A stretch of 64,000 nucleotides of DNA from Burkholderia paludis (lineage in GTDB: Bacteria; Pseudomonadota; Gammaproteobacteria; Burkholderiales; Burkholderiaceae). Shown in pieces: positions 17,897 to 27,093 of this stretch. The translations under genes and the position numbers were made by a program. Positions within the stretch are counted from its first letter, which is position 1. Each line of letters begins with the position of its first letter. The notes under the pieces were generated by a model. The model worked only from the letters and a program-made list of their open reading frames with translations. It was not told where the DNA came from and made no database searches. The DNA lies in the NCBI RefSeq assembly GCF_000732615.1, contig NZ_JPGL01000006.1:186001-250000 (forward strand), given 5' to 3'.

Positions 17897-17931
17897 GTCA
17901 AGTTCTAAATATTCAATCAATAGAACTTGAC
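17897..17931. promoter_or_regulatory. Perfect 11-bp inverted repeat upstream of the first hybrid kinase
   Basis: GTCAAGTTCTA (17897-17907) and TAGAACTTGAC (17921-17931) are exact inverted copies separated by 13 AT-rich bases. The spacer region contains ATTCAATCAATA (17911-17922), which recurs upstream of the pilin gene. It lies about 150 bp before the kinase ATG. Probably an operator in the kinase promoter; the binding protein is unknown. Confidence 0.55.
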
Positions 17932-18076
17932 GTGTACGAAACGGTTCATTCGGGGTGGACGCTCTCCCACACGTTTGGCATCGTCGGCATTCATTCCATC
18001 TTTTCCAGGGTGAGTTCCGGCAAGACGTCGCGTTTCGAATCGGCATCGTTCGAGGGCGCGACCCTCGTCGCGTGTC

Positions 18077-21000
18077 ATGTCGCAGAGCCCGCTTCAAGCC
18101 CTCCGCCGCTACCTGAGCATTTCGGTGTTCGGTGGCGGCATCGTCGTTACCGTCCTGGTCCTGATCGCTTGCGGTCTCGGGATGACGGCGATCGTCTCGG
18201 GCCATGTCGAGGGAGAGCGGCGCAACTACCTGAACGGCCTGGAGCAGACGCTCAACGAGATCCAGGTGAGCGAGACCTCGTTCCGCAACGGCGTCGCGAA
18301 TGCGCAGCTGATCTGGCGCGAGGCCGATAGCGCGCCCGAACCGCTCGTCGATGCGTTCTTCAGCGACGACCAGCGCGTCGCGATCCGGCCGCATCCGTCG
18401 CTCGTGCTCGGCGTGCCGGGGCAAACCGGCGACCGCGTCGAGGTCGCCCGCTACCTGTCGCTGTCGGTGCTGCTGTCGCGCATCTGCGCGGCGAGTTCGC
18501 TCAATCGCGGGCGCACGCTGGAGGGCTATCACTACAGCACGCGCACGGGCATGTTCGGGCTGGTGCCGAACCGGAACCGCGACGATCCCGCGCTGGTGTC
18601 GCCCGACGATCGCGCCCGTGTGCTCGATGCGCTGCGTATCGATTTCGATCGTGCATATCCGGGCATCGTCGACGCCCGCCCGCACGTGCGCTGGCTCGCA
18701 CCGTTCACCGATCCCGTATCGGGGCAGCCGCGCATCCGGATCGCGGCCGAGGCACACGACAACGGTAAAACGTTTGCGGTGCTCGTGACCGAATATCCGC
18801 CCGACTACCTGCTGTCGTGGCTGGCCGACTATCGGCCCGACGGCGCGTTCTACATCACGACGGCCGACGGGCGGCTCGTTGCCATGGATCCCGCCGCGCG
18901 CGACGCCGATCGCGCCGCGCGCCTGCTGCAACTGGCTCCGTGGCGCAGCGGCGCGACCCCGGGTTCGCCGGCGTTCCGCGACGGCTTCCTGCTGTTTCAC
19001 GGCAAGCTCGAATCGACGGGCTGGACCTTCGCCTACGCGCTGTCGTGGGCCGATATCGCGTCTGGCGTCGGGCATTCGGCCGGCACGCTGATGGCGGCTA
19101 CGCTGCTGACGCTCGCGGTCATGTGGGTGTTGCTGTTGCGCTTTCACCGGCGCGAATTCGCACCGCTCTACGCGCGCTCGCAGCGCGTGGTCGACAGCGA
19201 GGCGCTGTGCCGCAGCGTGATCGAGATGGCGCCGATCGGGCTGGGGCTGATCGCGCGCGACGACGGGCGCTGCATGCTCGCGAGCCCCGCGCTCAGGGAA
19301 ATGGTCGCGCGGATCGGCGGCGATCATCGCGAGCTGTCGAACCAGATGGCCGCCGCGTGGCAGGCGCACGTCGCGAACGGCGGCGCGGGCCGCGTGCTGC
19401 ACGACGATCTCGTGGTCGGCAGCGGCGCGGCCGCGCACCTGCATCTTGAATTCACGGCGTGCGGCGCACGCTATCAGGGCGAGGACGTGCTGATCGCCGC
19501 GGTTGCCGACACGACCGCGAAGCACCGGCTGATGCAGAAGCTCGAAGAGGCCGTGCGCGCGGCCGATTCGGCCAATGCCGCGAAATCGTCGTTCCTCGCG
19601 GCAACGAGCCACGAGATCCGCACGCCGCTGAACGTGATCCTCGGCAACCTCGAGCTGCTCGAGCGCTCGGCGCTCGACGCGGTCCAGCACGGCCGCGTCG
19701 ACACGTTGCGCACGTCGGCGACGAGCCTGCTCGCGCTCGTCAACGACATTCTCGATCTGTCGAAGATCGAGGCCGGCGCGATGCAGGTCGAGTCGATCGG
19801 GTTCGACGTGATCGCGGCGGTCGCGCGCGAGCTGAGTGCGTTTGCGCCGATCGCGAAGGCGAAGGGCCTGCAACTGTTCTGCGAAATCGGCGCGTCCGAT
19901 GCACAGCGGATGCGCGGCGATCCGACGCGGTTCGCGCAGGTGCTCGGCAACCTGCTGAACAACGCGATCAAGTTCACGAGCGCAGGCCGCGTGACCGTAC
20001 GCGTGGCCGTCGTTGCCGAGGGGCACGGCGCGCCGGCGCTGTCGGTCGCGATCGAGGACACCGGCATCGGCATTGCCGCCGAGCATCGCCGCGCGCTGTT
20101 CAAGGCGTTCTCGCAGGTCGATACGTCGATCACGCGCCGCTATGGCGGCACGGGGCTCGGGCTCGCGCTGTGCGATGGCCTCATCGCGGCGATGGGCGGC
20201 CGCATCGACGTGGCGAGCGAGCCGGGAGTCGGCAGCTGCTTCACGATGCACCTGCCGCTCGGCGCAGGCGTCGCGGTGCTCGGCCGGCCGCACGGCGCAG
20301 GCGCCCAGGCAGGCGCGCTGACGCTCGTTGCCGCGCATCGCGCGTGGCGCGAGTTCGCATTGCCGCACCTGCACGCATGGGGGTTCGATGTCGATGTGTA
20401 CGACAGCCTGTCGAGCCTGCCGGGCGATCTGGCCGGCCCGGTCGTGCTGTTCGGCGATCCGGACACCTGGTCGCATGCGGAGCTGGGCGGCCTGCACGGC
20501 TGCGCGCCGTTGATCCTCGCCACGCGCGACGGCCCGCTCGAACCGCATCGCGCGGGTGGCACGGTGCGCGTCTCGAGCTATTCGCTCGGCGGCCTGCGTG
20601 CCGCGCTGGCGTGCGGCGGCGCAAGTGCGGACGCCGTGTCGTCCGCCGGCGAACCGTCGCACGTCGCGACGCGTGGCCGGCAGCGCGCCGGGCACGCATG
20701 GCCGCCGCAGCCCGCGTCCGGTGCATTGCGTGTGCTGGTCGCGCACGACGAAGCCGTCGACGGGCCGATTTTCCGCGAGCAGTTGCACGCGCTCGGCTGC
20801 AGGGTGGCGGAGGTCGGGTCCGGGCGCGCGGCGCTCGAATCGCTGGCCGGCGGCGGCTGGGACGTGCTGCTGATCGCCGCCGATCTTCACGACCTGCCCG
20901 CGCACGTGCTGGCCGAAGCCGCGCGCGACCAGGGGGCCGTGAGCGACGTGGTGGTCATCACGTCGCACGTGACGCCCGAAGGCATGCGCCGCTGCATGGC

Positions 21001-21148
21001 GGCGGGCGTGCGGCGCGTGCTGACGAAACCCGTGACGCTTGCGCACCTGCACGGCGTGCTCGCGCCTGCATGGCAGCGGTGCGACGCCGCATCGCGCCGC
21101 GCGCCGCGCGGGCAGGCCGATCGCGAGTCGGCACTGACGGGCAAGTAA
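18077..21148 (+). CDS. RcsC/PvrS-like hybrid histidine kinase with degenerate receiver
   Basis: 1023 residues. Transmembrane helices at about 15-38 and 335-355 enclose a large periplasmic sensor domain. A PAS-like segment follows (about 380-490), then HisKA with H512 in ATSHEIRTPL, N box LLNNAIKF, and G boxes DTGIGI and GTGLGLALC. After the ATPase domain comes a region that looks like a decayed receiver or RcsC ABL domain (about 745-860). The C-terminal receiver (about 885-1000) keeps Thr/Ser (VVITSHV) and Lys (VLTKPV), but the acceptor Asp position is Ala934 (DVLLIAADLHD). It probably depends on another protein for relay. First gene of the Rcs-like group. Confidence 0.88.
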   Translation: MSQSPLQALRRYLSISVFGGGIVVTVLVLIACGLGMTAIVSGHVEGERRNYLNGLEQTLNEIQVSETSFRNGVANAQLIWREADSAPEPLVDAFFSDDQRVAIRPHPSLVLGVPGQTGDRVEVARYLSLSVLLSRICAASSLNRGRTLEGYHYSTRTGMFGLVPNRNRDDPALVSPDDRARVLDALRIDFDRAYPGIVDARPHVRWLAPFTDPVSGQPRIRIAAEAHDNGKTFAVLVTEYPPDYLLSWLADYRPDGAFYITTADGRLVAMDPAARDADRAARLLQLAPWRSGATPGSPAFRDGFLLFHGKLESTGWTFAYALSWADIASGVGHSAGTLMAATLLTLAVMWVLLLRFHRREFAPLYARSQRVVDSEALCRSVIEMAPIGLGLIARDDGRCMLASPALREMVARIGGDHRELSNQMAAAWQAHVANGGAGRVLHDDLVVGSGAAAHLHLEFTACGARYQGEDVLIAAVADTTAKHRLMQKLEEAVRAADSANAAKSSFLAATSHEIRTPLNVILGNLELLERSALDAVQHGRVDTLRTSATSLLALVNDILDLSKIEAGAMQVESIGFDVIAAVARELSAFAPIAKAKGLQLFCEIGASDAQRMRGDPTRFAQVLGNLLNNAIKFTSAGRVTVRVAVVAEGHGAPALSVAIEDTGIGIAAEHRRALFKAFSQVDTSITRRYGGTGLGLALCDGLIAAMGGRIDVASEPGVGSCFTMHLPLGAGVAVLGRPHGAGAQAGALTLVAAHRAWREFALPHLHAWGFDVDVYDSLSSLPGDLAGPVVLFGDPDTWSHAELGGLHGCAPLILATRDGPLEPHRAGGTVRVSSYSLGGLRAALACGGASADAVSSAGEPSHVATRGRQRAGHAWPPQPASGALRVLVAHDEAVDGPIFREQLHALGCRVAEVGSGRAALESLAGGGWDVLLIAADLHDLPAHVLAEAARDQGAVSDVVVITSHVTPEGMRRCMAAGVRRVLTKPVTLAHLHGVLAPAWQRCDAASRRAPRGQADRESALTGK

Positions 21149-21248
21149 CCGACAACAGGTAACGCAGTAACGCATGTTCGAAATAACAGAGGCAGAGTGC
21201 CGGCGCCAGTCGCAGAGCACATTTCAATTCACACTGGAGGGGAAGGCC

Positions 21249-21446
21249 ATGCGTCACCTGGGGAAAATATTCACACTGCTGATCGAATTCGCGACGCTGT
21301 CCGAGCGTTCGCGCAAGGAGTTTCTGACGATGATGAACGAGTACCTGCTGATGTCGCCGGCGCAGAGACGTCGCGCGATCAGCGAATGGAAAATGCGCCA
21401 GGAAAACGGCCGATTCGACGAACCCGGCGAGTCGGTGCACCGGTAG
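21249..21446 (+). CDS. Small hypothetical protein in the Rcs-like locus
   Basis: 65 residues from the ATG at 21249, which follows a strong GGAGG at 8 nt; the longer in-frame start at 21174 lacks such a site. The sequence is basic and helical (MRHLGKIFTLLIEFATLSER, then LLMSPAQRRRAISEWKMRQE) with no signal peptide or clear membrane helix. No family is recognised. It sits 100 bp after the first hybrid kinase and 412 bp before the RcsB-like regulator. The good ribosome-binding site supports its being real. Confidence 0.6.
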   Translation: MRHLGKIFTLLIEFATLSERSRKEFLTMMNEYLLMSPAQRRRAISEWKMRQENGRFDEPGESVHR

Positions 21447-21518
21447 CGCGCGGCATCGGGCCGGCGCGCGTCGGGATCGTGACGCGCCGGCCCGTCGCGC
21501 CGCACGGCGTACGATAGC

Positions 21519-21537
21519 GTCGGTCGGGACGACCGAC
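21519..21537. repeat. Perfect 8-bp hairpin downstream of the small ORF
   Basis: GTCGGTCG and CGACCGAC flank a 3-nt loop, about 70 nt after the small-ORF stop. No T-run follows. It may be an RNA structure or operator in the 412-bp gap before the RcsB-like regulator. The rest of this gap is noncoding, with one AT-rich patch near 21729-21752. Confidence 0.4.
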
Positions 21538-21858
21538 TCGGGCCAGCCGGCCGCAAGGGCCGCCGCTGGCGCGTGTGGGTGCGCGGCGCAACGGCTTTCC
21601 CGGGGGCGCGGTTTTCGATGCCGTGGCCCGTGGGCCGCGCGATGTGGCCGCCGCAGCGCACCAGCCTGTCGGCGAGCGGGATGGGCGGTGCATCGACGGT
21701 CCGCCCGCCCGCGATGAATGCAGCCGGATTTATCTTAAAATTGGGTCAATATTGTCCGGCGAGCCGAATGCGGCTGACGATCGGCTGACGACGCGAGCAT
21801 GCGGGCGTCGCGCCGCGAGCCGGATGCGTGACGGAAAGCCTCGGGGAGAAACAGGAAC

Positions 21859-22533
21859 ATGGACGAATTCTCAGTGCGCGTGATGGTGGCGGACGACCAC
21901 CCGGCATCGGCGCTCGGAATGTCGCAGGCGCTGCAAGGCAACAGCACGATCAAGCTGGTGAATACCGTTTCGGATTCGACGGACCTGGTCGCGGCGCTCG
22001 ATGCGCAGCCGAGCGACGTGCTCGTGCTCGACTATGTGATGCCCGGCGGCAAGTACGGCGACGGTCTCGTGCTGCTGTCGTTCCTGCAGCGCCGCTACCC
22101 CGCGCTGCGTATCGTGACGATCACGATGATCGACAACCCGAGCGTGCTGCGTGCGATCCAGAAGCAGGGCGTGAACTGCATCCTCAGCAAGTCGGATGCG
22201 CTGTCGCACCTGATCGGCGCCGTGCATGCGGCCCATGTCGGCGCGAACTACATGTCGCCGTTCGTGAAGCAGCTGCTGCAGGACGGCGATGCCGTGTCCG
22301 TCGCGCGTGCGCTGACCACGCGCGAAATCGAGGTGGTCCGGCTGTTCGGTGCGGGCTATACAGTGGGCGAGATCGCCACGCAGCTGCATCGCAGCAAGCA
22401 GACCATCAGCTCCCAGAAGTCGAGCGCGATGAAGAAGCTCGGGATCGTCCGCGACGCCGACCTGATCCGCTATGCGGACGAAGGCAACGTGCAGGCTCCG
22501 TCCGGTCGGGGCGGGCCCGCCGCGCGGGACTGA
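21859..22533 (+). CDS. RcsB-like response regulator (NarL/FixJ family)
   Basis: 224 residues. The receiver (about 5-125) has acidic DDH and phospho-acceptor D58 in LDYVMPGGKYGDGL, a stretch closely resembling the RcsB-specific DYSMPGDKYGDG. The LuxR-type HTH (about 150-205, LTTREIEVVRLFGAGYTVGEIATQ) ends in TISSQKSSAMKKLGI, again RcsB-like. It should be a DNA-binding output of the two flanking hybrid kinases. A PvrR-type EAL protein is absent. The most obvious target is the fimbrial operon 4 kb downstream, inferred by synteny with P. aeruginosa rcsB/cupD. Confidence 0.87.
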   Translation: MDEFSVRVMVADDHPASALGMSQALQGNSTIKLVNTVSDSTDLVAALDAQPSDVLVLDYVMPGGKYGDGLVLLSFLQRRYPALRIVTITMIDNPSVLRAIQKQGVNCILSKSDALSHLIGAVHAAHVGANYMSPFVKQLLQDGDAVSVARALTTREIEVVRLFGAGYTVGEIATQLHRSKQTISSQKSSAMKKLGIVRDADLIRYADEGNVQAPSGRGGPAARD

Positions 22534-22710
22534 CGTGCGCGCACGACCCGGCGCGGGTAGCGGGCGGGCGAGCCGCGCGGCAGGCGCGGTGCGGATGCCG
22601 CTCCGGCGTGCCGGTTCGACGCGTCGTCACGGTCGCCTCCCCGGCAAGCTGCCGGGGGCGCGGGCGAATGCCGGCCCGGGGCCGGCGATAGTGCAACCCC
22701 GGCGGATCGT

Positions 22711-25700
22711 ATGCCCGAAAAATTGAAAAGGCTGGCCGCGCAGGCCGCCGCCGTCGGCCGGAAGCCGTTCGAGCCGGGCAGGGTCCGGCGTCAGCAGCAG
22801 GGGCTGCTGTACGGCGGAGGCGTGGCGATTACCGCGTTCATCATGCTGTGTGCGCTGCTCGTCGTGCGACTCGCCGTCGGCGACTACGTCGCGCAGATGC
22901 GTTCGTCGTTCCTGAGGGACGCGGCGGAACTGCACGGCGAATTGCAGGTGACGAAGGTGTTGTTGGGGCGCTTTGCCGACAACATGACCGCGGCCAACCG
23001 CAGCTCCGATGCGGTGCCGCCGTCCGACCTGCAAGCCATGATCGACCGTGGCGGCCGGCTGGATTGGCTGGACCCGCATGGCGAGTCGACGGTCGTCGGG
23101 TTCGCCGATCTCGCGTCCGGGAAATCGCCGGCCGCGTATGCGCGCTATATCGGCGCGCTCTACCGGATGGGCCACGCGGTGTCGACGCCGTCGCCGGTTT
23201 CGATCGCCAGGCAGTTCTCGGCTTATCTCGTCGGCGTGGACGGCGACTTCGTGGTGTTGTTCGGCGCCGAACTGGCCAGGCGGGCCCCCGCGCGATTCGA
23301 TTCGTCCGGGCTGAAGGCGCTTGCGCGCCGGCTCGAACCGGCCGATGCCCACGCCGGCCTCGTCATCGAGACGCGCGACGATCCGGTGCTCGGCAGGCCC
23401 GTGATCCGCTTCGCGCAGTTGCTGAACGACGTGGACGGCAAGCCGTTTGCGTGGCTCGTCTTCAACGGCCGTCCCGAGCTCGACCGGATCATGGCGTCCC
23501 AGACGCCCGACGTGGAGAACATGCTCGTCGCCCCGAACGGACAGGTCGTGTACGGAAGGCTGCGCGACGGCGCGCTCGTCGCGCGAACGCTCGCGCGCGT
23601 CCTGAATCGAAGTGCCGTTCCGGTCATCCCGCACCGCATCGGCGACTGGTTCGTGCTCGGCGACCGTGTGGGCGAATCCGATCTCGTGCTGATCCGGCGC
23701 TATTCTTGGCGAAGCGCGGTGCTGGCGAATGCCATGCGGATCGGCATCACGTCCGGCCTGGCGCTGTTCGGCATCGCGGTGCTGTGGGCCGCGATCGTGC
23801 TGTTCGACCGGCGCGCGCTGCGCCCCGCCAATCGGCGTGCGATACGCCTGATCGAAAGCGAGGCGCTCAACCGGACGCTGATCCGCACGGCGCCGGCCGG
23901 GCTGGCGCTGCTGTCGATCATCGACGGCGACACGATCGTGCGCAATGACGCGATGGTCGCGTACGAGAGGGCCGTGTCGGGCCTGCCGCTCGGCAAGCGG
24001 CTGTGGCAGCTTTATCGGGACGCGGTGCGCGACGGCGGCGCACGCAGGCTCGTCACGCACGAGTTCACGATCGAGCATGCGGAACACGGCGCCGTCTATC
24101 TCGATGCGCACATGGTGCGCGCCAAGTATCGCGGCATCGACGTGCTGCTGTGCACGCTGATCGACATCACCGCGCGCAAGGCGGTGGAGGAGACGCTGCG
24201 CGAAGCGCGCGAGGCGGCCGAGCATGCGAACAAGGCCAAGTCGACGTTTCTCGCGACGATGAGCCACGAAATCCGCACGCCGCTCAACGCGATCATCGGC
24301 AATCTCGAGTTGATGGCGCGCGCCACCCTGCCGCCGGCGGAACGGCGGCGCCTGAGGACGGTCGCGTCGTCGTCCGACACCTTGCTGCGCGTGATCAACG
24401 ACGTGCTCGACCTGTCGAAGGCCGAATCGAACCAGATGGTGCTCGAAAGCATTCCGTTCGATCTGCGCCGCGTCGCGACCGACGTGATCGCGATGTTCCG
24501 GCCGCTCGCGGATGCGAAAGGCCTCGAACTGGCTTGCCGTATCGCGCCGGACCTCGCCGACGGCTACGTGGGCGACCCGACGCGGCTTCGTCAACTGATG
24601 TCGAATCTGGTCGGTAACGCGATCAAGTTTACGGAGCGCGGCGGCGCGACGGTCGACGTGCGGCTCGCGCCGGGCGGCACGGGCGCGCAGCGCGTCGAGA
24701 TCGTGGTTCGCGATACCGGTATCGGCATTCCGGCGGACAGCCTGCCCACCCTGTTCGACGTGTATATCCAGGCCGACGCGTCGATCTACCGCCGCTTCGG
24801 CGGGACCGGCCTGGGGCTGCCGCTGTGCCGGCGCATCGTCGGGTTGATGGGCGGCGACCTGAGCGTCGACAGCCGCGTCGGCGAAGGCTCGACGTTCGTG
24901 GCGGCGTTGCCGCTGCGCGAGGCGCCCGGCGGGTGGCGGGCAGCCGCGCCGGAACTGCCGGCGTTCGCCGACACGGCGGGCGGTTACGGCGACGTGCCGG
25001 AGCCGGATGAGGGCGGCGATGCGACGGACGGCGTCGAACCGCACGCGCCGGCCGCGGACGACGACGAACCACTGCGCGTGCTGGTTGCCGAGGATCATCC
25101 GGCGAGCCGTGCGTTGCTGCGCGATCAGCTCGATGCGTTGCGATACGACGCGACGATCGTGTCCAACGGCGTGGAGGCGATGCGCGCGTACTTCACGCAT
25201 CCGTTCGACGTCGTGCTGACGGATCTCGGCATGCCGGAACTGGACGGATTCGCGCTGGCGAATTTTCTGCGGGAGCAGGGTGCGACGGTGCCGGTGATCG
25301 CGATGACCGCGCATGCGACCGATGAGGACCGCCGGCACTGCGAGCGGGCCGGCGTGGTGGAGGTCGTGCTGAAGCCGCTGTCGATCGGTGCGCTCGAAGC
25401 CGTGTTGCGGCGGCATGCCTGTCGCGATGCGCAGACGGATGCCGGGCGTCCGGATCATCGCGCGAATCCGGAGATGACGGACGAGATCAGGCGGACGTTG
25501 CATGCGGCGACGCTGCATTCCTTGACCGCGATCGAAAGCGCGTTGGCGAACGATCGTTGCGATCTGGTCAGGATCGAACTTCATTCGATGCGCGGCGGTT
25601 TCGCGCTTTCTCATGCAACGGAAGCGAGAGACGCGTGCGCGTCCGCAGAGAGAACGTTGAATGAAGGCGAACTGGCTGCATTCCGGGAGATCTGGCCGTC

Positions 25701-25776
25701 GTTCCGAGGCGCAATGGAGCGTGCCTTGATGGCGCTGTCCGAGGCGCGCGCGGACGGGCCTCACGATTCCGCGTAG
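22711..25776 (+). CDS. Hybrid histidine kinase with receiver and C-terminal HPt
   Basis: 1021 residues. Transmembrane helices at about 33-55 and 344-368 bracket a periplasmic sensor domain. HisKA H519 lies in ATMSHEIRTPL; N box LVGNAIKFT and G boxes DTGIGIP and GTGLGLPLC follow. The receiver (about 790-905) is intact: VLVAEDHP, acceptor D838 in VVLTDLGMPELDG, AMTAH, VLKPL. The last 110 residues form an HPt-like helical domain with H958 in ELHSMRGGF. The protein thus carries the full His-Asp-His relay that the first kinase lacks. It starts 177 bp after the RcsB-like gene. Confidence 0.88.
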   Translation: MPEKLKRLAAQAAAVGRKPFEPGRVRRQQQGLLYGGGVAITAFIMLCALLVVRLAVGDYVAQMRSSFLRDAAELHGELQVTKVLLGRFADNMTAANRSSDAVPPSDLQAMIDRGGRLDWLDPHGESTVVGFADLASGKSPAAYARYIGALYRMGHAVSTPSPVSIARQFSAYLVGVDGDFVVLFGAELARRAPARFDSSGLKALARRLEPADAHAGLVIETRDDPVLGRPVIRFAQLLNDVDGKPFAWLVFNGRPELDRIMASQTPDVENMLVAPNGQVVYGRLRDGALVARTLARVLNRSAVPVIPHRIGDWFVLGDRVGESDLVLIRRYSWRSAVLANAMRIGITSGLALFGIAVLWAAIVLFDRRALRPANRRAIRLIESEALNRTLIRTAPAGLALLSIIDGDTIVRNDAMVAYERAVSGLPLGKRLWQLYRDAVRDGGARRLVTHEFTIEHAEHGAVYLDAHMVRAKYRGIDVLLCTLIDITARKAVEETLREAREAAEHANKAKSTFLATMSHEIRTPLNAIIGNLELMARATLPPAERRRLRTVASSSDTLLRVINDVLDLSKAESNQMVLESIPFDLRRVATDVIAMFRPLADAKGLELACRIAPDLADGYVGDPTRLRQLMSNLVGNAIKFTERGGATVDVRLAPGGTGAQRVEIVVRDTGIGIPADSLPTLFDVYIQADASIYRRFGGTGLGLPLCRRIVGLMGGDLSVDSRVGEGSTFVAALPLREAPGGWRAAAPELPAFADTAGGYGDVPEPDEGGDATDGVEPHAPAADDDEPLRVLVAEDHPASRALLRDQLDALRYDATIVSNGVEAMRAYFTHPFDVVLTDLGMPELDGFALANFLREQGATVPVIAMTAHATDEDRRHCERAGVVEVVLKPLSIGALEAVLRRHACRDAQTDAGRPDHRANPEMTDEIRRTLHAATLHSLTAIESALANDRCDLVRIELHSMRGGFALSHATEARDACASAERTLNEGELAAFREIWPSFRGAMERALMALSEARADGPHDSA

Positions 25777-26507
25777 CTGCGATCGGTGTCGGTGTCGGGC
25801 GCAAGTCCGACCGTGCCGCATGACGGGATCGTCGCCTTGTCCCCGGCCATGACGCGCCGGGCGCGATGCATCCGGATTGCCGTCGGCGAACCGGCTCGGC
25901 CGATTTTCGCGTTTGCGTGGCCTGCGATTCAGCGTGCAATCGCTTCCGGAAAACGAGGCCGCGCGCGATGCGTTGCGAAGTTGTCGAGATGTCGCCGAGG
26001 CACCGGCTTCATATCGCCCGCCACCGGGGCGGCCGCCGGTAGTCGATCAGGTCCCGGCGATGGATTTCATGTTTGGTCGAACAGCGTCAGGCCGCGTGAC
26101 CGGGAACCGACGGCGGCCGACGATGCCGCGCACCAGACGGTAGTCGTCGCGCGGGGGCGAGCGACCGGCGGGCATGCATGGCGTGCATCCTGGATCGCTT
26201 CGCCTTGCGTCGCGGCCTGCCGCAAGCGAGTCTGGATCCAGAAGGAGTGCGAAGCTGTTTCCTATCGATCTCACTTCTCTTTCGATCACTTGGCGTTTCT
26301 CCGGGGTTATCTCATTTTTTTAGTACTTGTACTAATGGCGTGAGGTTTTATTTAGTAATCGTCTCATATTCGATTCAATCAATAAACGTCAGAATTGATT
26401 CTGAAGCATGTGAGCCATGTCTTGACGGTTAATCAAGGATATGCGCTGCGGGAGTAACGCTTCATTTAAGTGGCTTCATTTAAATAAACTGAATCTAGGG
26501 TGACTGT
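25777..26507 (+). promoter_or_regulatory. 731-bp AT-rich fimbrial control region
   Basis: No credible gene. From about 26260 it turns AT-rich and holds two 7-2-7 palindromes, TTAGTACTTGTACTAA (26320-26335) and TCAGAATTGATTCTGA (26389-26404), 69 bp apart. ATTCAATCAATA (26373-26384) is identical to part of the kinase upstream dyad at 17911-17922. A direct repeat GCTTCATTTAA lies at 26459-26469 and 26473-26483, 14 bp apart and 25 bp before the pilin ATG. This is the likely regulated promoter of the fimbrial operon. Binding proteins are unknown. Confidence 0.6.
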
Positions 26508-27083
26508 ATGCAGAAAAAACTCAATGTAGCTCGTTTCATTCAGGGTGCGGCAGCGGTTGCGATCATCGCATCGATGTCGCCGGCGATGGCTGCCGATGGT
26601 GAAATCGCATTCAACGGCAAGGTGCTGTCGACCACCTGCACGATCAGCGCGGGCGGCGGTGCGTCCGGCGACAAGAACATGACGGTCAAGCTGCCGAGCG
26701 TGTCGGTGAACGCGCTGGCAAACTCGGGCGACGTGGCAGGCCGCACGCCGTTCTCGATCCAGCTGAGCGGTTGCACGGGCGAGTCGACGAAGGTGTCGAC
26801 GGTGTTCGAAGCGGGCAGCACGGTCGATACCGCCAGCGGCCGCCTGAACCTCGTGTCGACCGGCGCGGAAGATACCGTCGCGTCGAACGTCCAGATCAGC
26901 CTGCTGAACGATGCGCAGGAACAGATCAAGGCAGGCCTCGCGAGCTCGCAGCAGAACTCGCAGGTCGTCGCGCTGAAGGACGGCGCCGCCACGCTGAACT
27001 ACTACGCTGAATACCACGCAACCGGCAAGGCAACCGCCGGCTCCGCGAATTCGCGCATCCAGTACTCGCTCGACTACCAGTAA
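26508..27083 (+). CDS. Fimbrial major subunit (type 1 pilin family)
   Basis: 191 residues. A signal peptide (about 1-28) ends in SPAMA, and the mature pilin starts ADGEIAFNGKVLSTTC. The two conserved cysteines (STTCTIS and LSGCTGES) form the fold disulfide, and the C-terminus IQYSLDYQ has the penultimate Tyr and alternating hydrophobic beta-zipper motif read by the chaperone. It is exported, folded on the PapD-like chaperone encoded next, and polymerised through the usher by donor-strand exchange. A stable hairpin follows its stop. Confidence 0.88.
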   Translation: MQKKLNVARFIQGAAAVAIIASMSPAMAADGEIAFNGKVLSTTCTISAGGGASGDKNMTVKLPSVSVNALANSGDVAGRTPFSIQLSGCTGESTKVSTVFEAGSTVDTASGRLNLVSTGAEDTVASNVQISLLNDAQEQIKAGLASSQQNSQVVALKDGAATLNYYAEYHATGKATAGSANSRIQYSLDYQ

Positions 27084-27093
27084 GTCTCGCACG

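Noticed and set aside
16814..21220. A 1468-codon open frame on the minus strand across the repeat lipoprotein and first hybrid kinase
   Set aside because: Arg/Ala-rich with no domain; it is antisense to genes with clear motifs and is a product of high GC at third positions.
22627..25821. A 1064-codon minus-strand open frame opposite the second hybrid kinase
   Set aside because: Same GC artefact; no ribosome-binding site, no recognisable domain, and the opposite strand has complete kinase motifs.
25786..26343. Short open frames in the fimbrial control region
   Set aside because: No ribosome-binding site, unusual composition, and overlap with promoter-like AT-rich repeats; treated as noncoding.
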